Shown here piece after piece: positions 48,201 through 55,700 of a stretch of DNA of 64,000 bases. The DNA is from Arthrobacter sp. EpRS71 (GTDB taxonomy: Bacteria > Actinomycetota > Actinomycetes > Actinomycetales > Micrococcaceae): the NCBI RefSeq assembly GCF_001512285.1, contig NZ_LNUV01000002.1, positions 1-64,000 of the forward strand, read 5' to 3'. The stretch's first letter is position 1; each line of letters begins with the position of its first letter. The position numbers and the translations under genes were made by a program. A model generated the notes under the pieces. That model worked only from the letters and a program-made list of their open reading frames with translations. It was not told the origin of the DNA and made no database searches.

Positions 48201-50100
48201 GGTAGTTGGCGTTGGCGATATGTCCGGTGACGTGTTCGGCAATGGCATGCTGCTATCCCGCCACATCCGGCTGCTGGCAGCGTTCGATCACCGTCACATT
48301 TTCCTGGATCCCTCACCCGAGGCGGCAGCATCCTTTGATGAGCGGCAAAGGCTTTTTGAACTGCCCCGGTCTTCCTGGGACGACTACGACCGGACGCTCA
48401 TCAGCGAAGGCGGTGGCGTATACCCACGTCAGGCCAAGACCATCCCGGTCTCGGAGCAGGTACGCAAGGCGTTGGGACTCCCTGATGGAACAACGCAGCT
48501 GAGCCCGCCGGAACTTCTTCGTGCGATTTTGCTGGCGCCGGCAGACCTTCTCTACAACGGCGGTATTGGCACGTACGTCAAAGCCAGCACGGAAACTCAC
48601 GCTGCGGTGGGCGACAAAGCCAATGACGCGATCCGCGTTGACGGCCGTGACCTGCGGGTCAAAGTAGTCGGCGAAGGCGGAAACCTGGGACTTACTCAAC
48701 GGGGCCGCATTGAAGCCGCATTGCAAGGCGTCATCCTGAATACGGACGCCATCGACAACTCCGCTGGTGTGGACTGCTCCGACCATGAGGTCAACATCAA
48801 GATCTTCGTTGACCGGATGGTAGCGGCAGGCAAGCTTGACTCAGCGGAAAGGGCCGGCTTCCTGGCCGATATGACCGATGAGGTGGGACGGCTCGTCCTG
48901 CAGGACAACATCGACCAGAACATTCTGCTTCTCAACGACCGCACGCGGGTGGCGGACTGGAGCCCAAGCTACGAGCGGCTCATGGACTGGTTGGAGAAGT
49001 CCGCCGACCTCAAGCGCGAGCTCGAGGCGCTTCCCACCACGGACACCCTCCGGTCAAGGTTGGAGCAAGGGCAAGGACTCACTTCGCCCGAGCTGGCGGT
49101 TCTGGCAGCCTATGCAAAGATTGAGCTCGCTGCGGCCTTGCGGGACAGCAACCTCGCCGATGATCCGTGGTTCGCGGACACCATCCGCGACTACTTCCCG
49201 CGGCAGCTGCGGGAGAAGTTCGATGATGAGTTGGACACTCACCCGCTGCGGCGCGAAATTATCGCCACTGTGGTAGCCAACGACATTATCAACTTGGGCG
49301 GCATTACCTTCGCCTTCCGGGCCATCGAAGAAACGTCGGCCAACGAGGTAGCTGTCGCCAAAGCCTTCGTTGCGCTGCGTGAAATCTACGATCTCGATCC
49401 GATGGTGGCTGAGCTGAACGCACTTCCGGCATCATTCCCAACTGAACACTGGAGTGAAGTCCATCTGGACATCCGGCGCTTACTTGACCGGGCAGTGCGT
49501 TGGGTGCTGGGGCAAGGGATGGCTTCGCAGCCTATTGCCGAGGTGGTGGAATCCTTCAAGCCCATGTTGGCCCCGCTAAGGTCCAAGCTTCTGGAGTACC
49601 TGCGGGGTGAGGACAAAGTCCGCATCTCAGGCTGGTTGGATAAAGCCCGTGGATGGGAGCTGCCGGACCACCTTGCGCACAGGTGGGCGGAGCTGTTCGA
49701 GAGCTACGCACTTTTGGATATAGCTCGCATTGCCCAGACCGGAAGCGAAGGCGTGGAGGACGTTGCGCACGTCTATTACACGGTGTTCAACCGTTTCCAC
49801 GTTGATTCGCTCTTGGAACGCATCAGTTCTCTGCCCCGCGATGACCGCTGGCAGGCCTTGGCGCGAGCAGCCCTTAGGGATGACTTGTACTCCACAGTGG
49901 CGGATATGACGACGTCGGTCCTTGAGTCGACTGACTCCGGCACCATGGCTGAGGATCGTCTCAAAGCCTGGGAAGGGCAAAATGCCGAGCAGCTGGGACG
50001 CGCCAAGACCATGTTCGACGAGGTCAACGCGCTGGAAGCCGACGACATGGCTTCACTGTCGGTAGCATTAAGGCTCTTGAGGTCAATCGTTCGACGCTAG
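45244..50100 (+). CDS. Large (180-kDa type) NAD-specific glutamate dehydrogenase
   Basis: A roughly 1618-residue protein. The N-terminal half carries ACT-like regulatory domains and the C-terminal half the dehydrogenase domains. The segment GAKGGFFAKK supplies the substrate-binding lysine region and VKVVGEGGNLGLTQRGRIEA part of the NAD domain. It deaminates glutamate to 2-oxoglutarate. Size and layout fit the GDH-180 class seen in Streptomyces and mycobacteria. ATG at 45244 is preferred over TTG at 45238 because GGAGG is 9 bases before the ATG. Confidence 0.96.
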   Translation: MSSGSSVEDRSDATVVREGFFGDYYEHLAEEDSRAYSPELLIARATKHRDVAQSRLPGNAVVQIAGEPERSVVYIVTDDMPFLVDSVNAELVRQNCAIRLVMHPLFVVTRDRESGELNRISRVPSNVGISSGDTAALPSIAHLLGDGDNASHMESWIAVEIDRVSDDAREELIAGLQRVLGDVRAAVEDWPKMRSKALELAEALGGVTHPEQVAELRQAQDLLRWLDNGNFTFLGYREYDLVDENGEDVLQLREDSGLGLLRAGDTTRQVQHLTDAGRKRAREKRALVITKANSRSTVHRPAYLDYIGVKSFDALGNVNGERRFIGLFATSAYTGSVRSIPIVRDKVDAVLRNAGFPIDSHSGKDLLGILETYPRDELFQIEIPDLAATATGIQRLQERRRTKLFLRPDIYGRFMSAVVYLPRDRYTTSVRLRIEQELRETFHAETIDYEARITESALARVFFRIRLPRTAELAEVDVQELEHRLMRASRSWSEGISEVLREHRSSADADVLSALWAEAFPAGYRVDYEVEDALEDIERFEKYGAEAERAGLVTKQTKPGVHVYLPEGAGEALEEDARVKLYLMEPKSLSQILPYFHNLGLEVLDERPFEIETSDHRDFFLYDLGLKYPAGVDPVATGDLLSDSFGAAITGAVESDNFDRLVLREGIHWRQVVVLRAYAKYMRQMGNTNSFGFIADTLLGNPDVVRGLNELFSARFDPTVAEGQRSERQGAARAALAESIEQVATLDADRVLRTFVNLIESTLRTNYYQNKEYLSFKLDPTSIDGLPFPRPMYEIWVYSPRVEGVHLRFGKVARGGLRWSDRREDFRTEILGLVKAQTVKNAVIVPTGAKGGFFAKKLPNPAVDRAAWMAEGIESYKTFIRGLLDITDNLVTSADGERLVPPSDVVRHDGDDSYLVVAADKGTATFSDTANGLAADYGFWLGDAFASGGSVGYDHKAMGITARGAWESVKRHFSELDLDTQTEEFTVVGVGDMSGDVFGNGMLLSRHIRLLAAFDHRHIFLDPSPEAAASFDERQRLFELPRSSWDDYDRTLISEGGGVYPRQAKTIPVSEQVRKALGLPDGTTQLSPPELLRAILLAPADLLYNGGIGTYVKASTETHAAVGDKANDAIRVDGRDLRVKVVGEGGNLGLTQRGRIEAALQGVILNTDAIDNSAGVDCSDHEVNIKIFVDRMVAAGKLDSAERAGFLADMTDEVGRLVLQDNIDQNILLLNDRTRVADWSPSYERLMDWLEKSADLKRELEALPTTDTLRSRLEQGQGLTSPELAVLAAYAKIELAAALRDSNLADDPWFADTIRDYFPRQLREKFDDELDTHPLRREIIATVVANDIINLGGITFAFRAIEETSANEVAVAKAFVALREIYDLDPMVAELNALPASFPTEHWSEVHLDIRRLLDRAVRWVLGQGMASQPIAEVVESFKPMLAPLRSKLLEYLRGEDKVRISGWLDKARGWELPDHLAHRWAELFESYALLDIARIAQTGSEGVEDVAHVYYTVFNRFHVDSLLERISSLPRDDRWQALARAALRDDLYSTVADMTTSVLESTDSGTMAEDRLKAWEGQNAEQLGRAKTMFDEVNALEADDMASLSVALRLLRSIVRR

Positions 50101-50103
50101 GGT
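50077..50103 (+). promoter_or_regulatory. Candidate promoter of pdtaS
   Basis: TTGAGG (50077-50082), 15-base spacer, TAGGGT (50098-50103). It overlaps the end of the glutamate dehydrogenase gene. The GGAGG ribosome site and GTG start follow. Confidence 0.45.
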
Positions 50104-50131
50104 CAGTCCCGGCGTCGCAAATGGAGGTGCA

Positions 50132-51601
50132 GTGGCAATCTTTACAGACCCCATCAGGGAACACGCTGATTTCGGGCCTGGAGATGCCGAATGGCTGCAC
50201 CTCCTCGTCGGTGACTGGCAAATGGTCGCTGACTTGGCTTTCGCGGACCTTGCTCTGTGGTTCCCGCACCCGGAATTCGGCTACATTGCCCTCGCCCACG
50301 TCCGTCCGTCGACATCGCATACGGTGTTCCACGCGGACTTCGTGGGCGAGGGTATCCGCTCGGATCTACGCCCCTTGGTAGATAAGGCGTGGAACAGCCG
50401 ATCGATCGAGCGCTCCAGTGAAACGAGCTGGAGCAGCGAGATGGCGCTCCGGGTAGAGGCTGTGCCGATGGTGCGCAACGGCCGGACACTTGCGGTTGTG
50501 ACGTCGCATATGGACTTATCCAGCTCGCGTATGCCATCGAGGCTGGAACTCACGTACCGCCAGTGCGCTTATGACCTCCTGCGGATGGGAACGCTGGGTC
50601 TATGGCCTGACTTTGCCTCGCCGACGGGCTCCCGTCGAGGAGCACCGCGAGTTGGTGACGGGCTCATCAGACTCGACGCCGACGGCATCGTGCAATACGC
50701 CAGCCCGAATGGTGTCTCCGCATTCCGTCGACTTGGCGAAGTGGAGTCCTTGGAGGGTAGGTCGCTCGCAGAGGTGACAGCTGGCCTCCTGAAGGACCGG
50801 CGCATGGTGGATGAGACGCTGCCCCTGGTGGTGACAGGGCGTATGCCTTGGCGAAGCGAGATCGAGTCCAGGGGTGTCAGCCTTTCACTGCGGGCCATCC
50901 CCCTGCGCGACGAGCAGCACCGTTTCGGCGCCCTTGTCCTTTGCCGCGACGTCTCGGAATTGCGTCGCAGGGAAATGGAGCTTGTTACCAAGGACGCCAC
51001 GATCCGGGAAATCCATCACAGGGTCAAGAACAACCTTCAGACGGTGGCGGCTCTTCTGCGGATGCAATCGCGGCGAATGGTCAGCGACGAAGCCAAGCAG
51101 GGGCTGGAGCAGGCGATGCGGCGTGTGGCCACCATTGCACTCGTCCATGAAACTCTCTCTCAGGGACTGACTCAGAGCGTCGACTTCGACGAACTGATCG
51201 GGCGTCAATTCCGGTTGTCTGCGGAAGTAGCCTCCCCGTCCCAACAGGTAAGGACGGAACGTGCCGGCATGTTCGGAGAGCTGCCCAGCGATTTCGCCAC
51301 TCCACTGGCGTTGGTCATCAACGAACTGGTGACCAACGCTGTTGAGCACGGACTTGAGGGGCGCACAGGAACAGTGTGGCTTCTGGCCGACAGGGCGGAA
51401 GGCGATGGCGACGACGAATTCCTGACGGTGACCATTGCCGACGACGGCGTTGGTCTGCCGGACGGCCAGTACACCGAGGGGCTGGGCCTACAGATTGTTC
51501 GCACACTCGTGACCAGTGAGCTGGGTGGTTCTATTCAGTGGATCCCGCGTGAAGGAGGCGGTACCGCCGTCGAGATCGTCCTCAACCTCGCCAGGGCTTA
51601 G
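50132..51601 (+). CDS. pdtaS: Sensor histidine kinase PdtaS
   Basis: A 489-residue soluble kinase: N-terminal GAF-like domain, a PAS domain (about 175-285), then the HisKA_2 motif IREIHHRVKNNLQTVAALL and HATPase domain with VINELVTNAVEHGL. It should phosphorylate the RNA-binding antiterminator PdtaR, which is not in the window. The neighbouring whiB1 matches the mycobacterial arrangement. GTG at 50132 follows GGAGG. Confidence 0.93.
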   Translation: MAIFTDPIREHADFGPGDAEWLHLLVGDWQMVADLAFADLALWFPHPEFGYIALAHVRPSTSHTVFHADFVGEGIRSDLRPLVDKAWNSRSIERSSETSWSSEMALRVEAVPMVRNGRTLAVVTSHMDLSSSRMPSRLELTYRQCAYDLLRMGTLGLWPDFASPTGSRRGAPRVGDGLIRLDADGIVQYASPNGVSAFRRLGEVESLEGRSLAEVTAGLLKDRRMVDETLPLVVTGRMPWRSEIESRGVSLSLRAIPLRDEQHRFGALVLCRDVSELRRREMELVTKDATIREIHHRVKNNLQTVAALLRMQSRRMVSDEAKQGLEQAMRRVATIALVHETLSQGLTQSVDFDELIGRQFRLSAEVASPSQQVRTERAGMFGELPSDFATPLALVINELVTNAVEHGLEGRTGTVWLLADRAEGDGDDEFLTVTIADDGVGLPDGQYTEGLGLQIVRTLVTSELGGSIQWIPREGGGTAVEIVLNLARA

Positions 51602-51627
51602 CCCCCCGGGGCCAGACGGCTGACTCT

Positions 51628-51673
51628 GCGAGCAGAAGTCAACGAAAAGAGCGAGCAGAAGCTAACGAAAAGG
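51628..51673 (+). repeat. Tandem 23-bp direct repeat after pdtaS
   Basis: Two adjacent 23-bp copies (51628-51650 and 51651-51673) match at 20 of 23 positions. They lie directly before the terminator and overlap its left arm. No reading frame is associated. Confidence 0.65.
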
Positions 51674-51704
51674 CCGCGGACCAAACGGTCCGCGGCCTTT
51701 TTGT
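51668..51704. terminator. Bidirectional terminator between pdtaS and whiB1
   Basis: 15-bp perfect stem (51668-51682 with 51687-51701), 4-base loop, flanked by A-run and T-run. Lies between convergent pdtaS and whiB1. Confidence 0.85.
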
Positions 51705-51712
51705 TCGTTGGG

Positions 51713-51961
51713 CTAGGAAGCGCGACGTGCGCGTGCCGCGCGGCGCTTGAGTGCGCGTCGTTCGTCTTCACTCATACCGCCCCAAACGCCGGCGTCCTGT
51801 CCGGACTCCAAGGCCCACTGAAGGCAGGTGTCCACGACGGGGCAGCGGCGGCAGACGCTTTTGGCTTCCTCGATCTGCAGAAGTGCTGGTCCCGTGTTGC
51901 CTACTGGGAAAAAGAGCTCCGGGTCCTTGTCGAGGCAGGCTGCGCGATTACGCCAATCCAT
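51713..51961 (-). CDS. whiB1: WhiB-family iron-sulfur regulator WhiB1
   Basis: An 82-residue protein with the four cluster cysteines Cys9, Cys37, Cys40 and Cys46 and the GVWGGMSEDERRALKRR turn. Near-identity in layout to mycobacterial WhiB1 supports the name. It should carry a nitric oxide-sensitive 4Fe-4S cluster and act with the primary sigma factor. ATG at 51961; a weak GGAG lies 12 bases before. A CRP-like site is upstream. Confidence 0.94.
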   Translation of the reverse strand: MDWRNRAACLDKDPELFFPVGNTGPALLQIEEAKSVCRRCPVVDTCLQWALESGQDAGVWGGMSEDERRALKRRAARARRAS

Positions 51962-52002
51962 GCTGATCAGTCACTCCATTCGTGAGAACTAGAAGGGCCT
52001 TT

Positions 52003-52018
52003 TGTGAAAACATTCACG
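52003..52018 (-). promoter_or_regulatory. CRP/FNR-family-like binding site before whiB1
   Basis: TGTGA at 52003-52007, six bases, TCACG ending at 52018: nine of ten positions match the TGTGA-N6-TCACA consensus. It is about 42-57 bases upstream of the whiB1 start. Mycobacterial whiB1 is known to be under CRP control, so regulation here is plausible. Confidence 0.55.
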
Positions 52019-52035
52019 AGAGGCTCCAAAGGAAA

Positions 52036-52053
52036 GGGGCCCGCATGGGCCCC
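52036..52053. promoter_or_regulatory. GC-rich palindrome before whiB1
   Basis: GGGGCCC and GGGCCCC arms (52036-52042 and 52047-52053) separated by 4 bases; the arm can extend using CCAAAGG/CCTTGG flanks. Could be a hairpin in the whiB1 leader or a terminator; undetermined. Confidence 0.35.
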
Positions 52054-52187
52054 CTTGGTCGTCTGAGTCAAGCGTTTCATGTTAACGCCTTGTAAACAAG
52101 GGGTGTTAGTGGTCGAAATGCTCGGAATCCGTGAGCGATGCATCACATCAGCCGCCAGTGCCCTCACTGCTAGATGACTATGTCCGG

Positions 52188-52193
52188 TAGTGT
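52188..52193 (+). promoter_or_regulatory. -10 element of small membrane protein gene, leaderless type
   Basis: TAGTGT, 6 bases, then GTG at 52200. Confidence 0.45.
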
Positions 52194-52199
52194 GCCAGT

Positions 52200-52700
52200 G
52201 TGTCAAGACCTCCCGTGAACCCAGCCCAGCCCGCCTCCGGCCCGGACGGAAGCGATGATTCCGATGCGACGGGGAATCTCACGTCGAACAGACCCGGCGC
52301 AGCTCACCGGCCCGTGGGAATTGTGGTTATTTCAGTGGTTGTGCTGCTTGAAGCTCTCGCCCTCCTCGGCGCCGCCGCCTGGTACGCATTTGAGCTGCTC
52401 AGCGGTGCTCCGGTACTGACTTTCTGGGGAGCCATTTTTACCCTTGGCCTGCTGCTGGCATTTTCTGGATGGTTATTTGCCGTCGGCCACTTCTTGTTCA
52501 GAGGCTTTAGATGGACTCGAGCAGCAGCCTTGGTAGCCCAGTTGTTTGTCCTCACTATTGGCTTTCCCACGATGACCGGCGGCCTGGTATGGCAGGGCCT
52601 GACAATGCTGCTACCAGCGTTGGTCGCGATTGTTTTCCTCTTCCAGAAGGACGTCGTGGCCTACGCCTCACGAACCGGGGGAGCGTCCGCGGCGCTCTGA
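52200..52700 (+). CDS. Small four-helix membrane protein, unknown function
   Basis: A 166-residue protein with a soluble N-terminus (1-35) and four hydrophobic segments at roughly 38-65, 72-98, 105-128 and 130-150. No domain recognised. It begins with GTG at 52200 after a TAGTGT element and converges with the FtsK-like gene, 32 bases apart. Confidence 0.7.
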   Translation: MSRPPVNPAQPASGPDGSDDSDATGNLTSNRPGAAHRPVGIVVISVVVLLEALALLGAAAWYAFELLSGAPVLTFWGAIFTLGLLLAFSGWLFAVGHFLFRGFRWTRAAALVAQLFVLTIGFPTMTGGLVWQGLTMLLPALVAIVFLFQKDVVAYASRTGGASAAL

Positions 52701-52732
52701 AGCCCCGGCACTTCGCGACCTGACACTGCGCC

Positions 52733-55700
52733 TCACCGGGTTTCGGCACGTCGCGTAAAGCCTGCGGTGAATGCGACGTGAACTGGCCTCATCGCGGGCC
52801 CGTCGATGAGGAATCCGCGACCCGGGCGTCTGTCCCGATCAGCATCTAGTCTCACGCCCAGAAGGTCGCCATCATGGGGCGTCCCGGGCGCCAACACCAG
52901 CCCCGTGCTGGAAGCTTGCGCTTCCTTTGCCAGTGGGAGATGCAGATGCAGGGACGGACCTGGTGTTGCGGTCAGGATGATGCCGCGTACTTTTCCGATC
53001 AAGGCAGACAAGGCCTGACGGCCTTGGGGATCCAGTGAATCTGCGTCGTCAACGAGCAGGATGCTGCTAGGGTCAACGCTGCCGGCTTCGGCCTCGCAGG
53101 CGACTGATACCCAAAAGGCCCCAGGCTTCGACGCTGCCGGCGGAAAAACCCATGGAATCAAGGGGTTTAGGGCATGAAGTGACGCCAGAGCGGAGCTCTT
53201 TCCAGAACGTGGGCCACCGAGGACCGTGCTGACGCCGTTTTCGCGCAAAGGCATCGATACGGGTTCGGCTTCATCTCCGCCGACGCCGAACCAGAGCGGA
53301 GCCTCTGCTTGGGAGTGCTCGGCTCGGCCGCCCGCAGCGTGAGTTATCGTCCCGGCACCGCTCGGAAATTTCCGTCGGTACGAGGCCAACAGGGCCGGAA
53401 AGTCATCAGCGAGTAGAAGGTCCGGGAGGGGGCGTACACGGAACGGCGGTTCGGATGGCTCGAGTTCTTCGAACGGCCACAGCCCCTTGACCGGGGCTCT
53501 GCGAAACTGAGCCACCGCACCGGGTTCTCCCGCGAAATTCCCCATGACGACCGCACGGCCTGGAAGCGATTCCATGTCCGGGAGCCGCGGCCAGTGGAAC
53601 CGGGACTCTTCAGTGGATCCCGAAGGGAAGTATGCGCGATTCTGTATTGCGCCAAAAAAGCGCGAGCTAACGAGTTCCCTTTCCCCTGAAATGAGTACAG
53701 TGAGGCCAAGGGAACCACCGTCCCGGATGATGTCTTGCAGGATTCCTTCTGCGTAAGCGAAAGGCCCTGTCCGGAGCGCAGTGGCCCATGAGCACCACCC
53801 CGCAACGATCAAGACCAAGGGTGAATCACCTGCCGCGGATGCACCAGCGCTTCGTCGTCGTTCCATTTCTGTGGCAAGGCGCTTCAAGACCCGGGTTGCC
53901 AGGTGAAGTTGGTGCAGGCCCACCGAGGCGCCGATCCGATCTTCGTCGCCGAGGTGGCCAAGCGTGCCCGTCGCGTCGAGGATATACAGATGGGGTTGGG
54001 GTTTCCGGGCAGCAAGCATCGCTGACGAAGCACTGAAACATTCCCTCATTCCGCTGGACTCGCTGCCGATCATGGCCAGATGGCCGTCTTCGGACGGCGA
54101 CCACAGCAGTGGTTCCACCATTTGGTGCTCCGGCCTGTCGATGATCGCTAACGGCCCCACCGTCCAATGGTCTTTCACCCCGGACCCATTTCCTGCCACA
54201 GCAGTAATGTGTTCGTGCCAAGGGATCGATGTGGGCAATGGTGCTGCTATCGGCTGTCTGGGGAGAGGTTTGCCAAGCAACCGCCAAGCCTCGTGGGCTA
54301 TTGAAACGACCCACTCGGGACCAGCGTCCGGGAGTGAGCTTTGCTGGCTGGACGCACTCCGGACGTCACAACGCTGCTGCAAAGCCTGCAAGGCCGGCTG
54401 TACGGGCTCCATGGAACTGTCACGCCCTGGCCCGTGTACCGCAAAGCCGGGGGGGCGCGAGAGTGAGGCTGTTTGGAACTCTTCGGGGCTGGTCGATGCC
54501 CTGGCAAAGTAGGCCCGTCCCGGAGCCCCTACGTTGATGGACGCGGCCGCCTTCGTGTTGATGATGTCCATGGATTCTGATTCCGTTTGCACCCGCATGG
54601 CTATGCTTGAGGTCACGTTTGCGCGGATGTCCGCGGTCAGGGCCCCTTGGGGTCGCTGCGTAGCCATCACCAAATGAATGCCCAGGGAGCGCCCAATGGT
54701 CGCGATGCGCATGAGCTCACGGAGGCTGTTTGGGGCTTCGTCAACCAACATGCGGAATTCATCGATCACCAAGACCAGACACGGCACATGTGGGTCTGAT
54801 GCGGAGGCCACGCGTCGGTACTGCGTAAGGTCAGACGCGTTTGCGGCAGCGAATATTTGTTCTCGGTATCGGATCTCACCACGCAATGAAACAAGAGCTC
54901 GCTCCAAATGGTGCTTACTGAGGTCTGTGAGAAGCCCGACGCAGTGCGGAAGACGTGCAAGTGGCTGCAGGCCCGACCCGCCCTTGAAGTCAAAGAACAA
55001 AAACGTTGTGTGATCCGGAGAGTGACTCAACGCGATGGAAGCCACAAGCGTCCTCAGGAGTTCGGATTTGCCGGATCCTGTGGTTCCGGCTACCAGTAGG
55101 TGTGGACCGTCGAGCTTGAAGTCAAAGGTCACCTGACCGCCGTGGCCCGTGCCCAGCACAGCGGTTGGCCCATTGTTGCCGGCCGACTCGGTCCACTTGC
55201 GGAGTACTCTGCGCTGACCGTGGGGGAGTAACTCAGCCAGAAAGCATGCCTCCGGAATCGCTGTGCCAAGAGCTTCAGAGAATGACATGGCAGGTGCCTT
55301 ACGGCAGAACCTGTCAAAAACTTCGGCCGAAAGAAGGTCCGGCACGAACGTCCGGCGCAGGCCATTCGTCTCCAGGTGACCGACAGTTCCTGATGGCGAG
55401 ATTTCGATAACAACTGATGAACGTTGGGGCGAAACGCAGCATCTGAGCACTTGCCACCCGGCGGATCGTGCGGCTTTCAGGACGGACAAACGGAATTCTG
55501 AGTCTTCGGATGGAAGATCATCGACCATGAAGAGCCTTCCTTTTGCACTGCCTTCCGCCAGGTGCAACGCTTTAAGAACGTGGTGCGCGCTGCTTGTCAG
55601 CGTCACGCTGGGTAGGAACCGTGCGCTCAACGGCAACCTTCCGACCCGCCCGAATACTATGACCGGAGTTTCAGCGGCACCCGGGAAACCGGCTAGCTGC

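Noticed and set aside
51967..52206. 79-codon minus-strand frame upstream of whiB1
   Set aside because: No ribosome site and no homology; it covers the whiB1 regulatory region.
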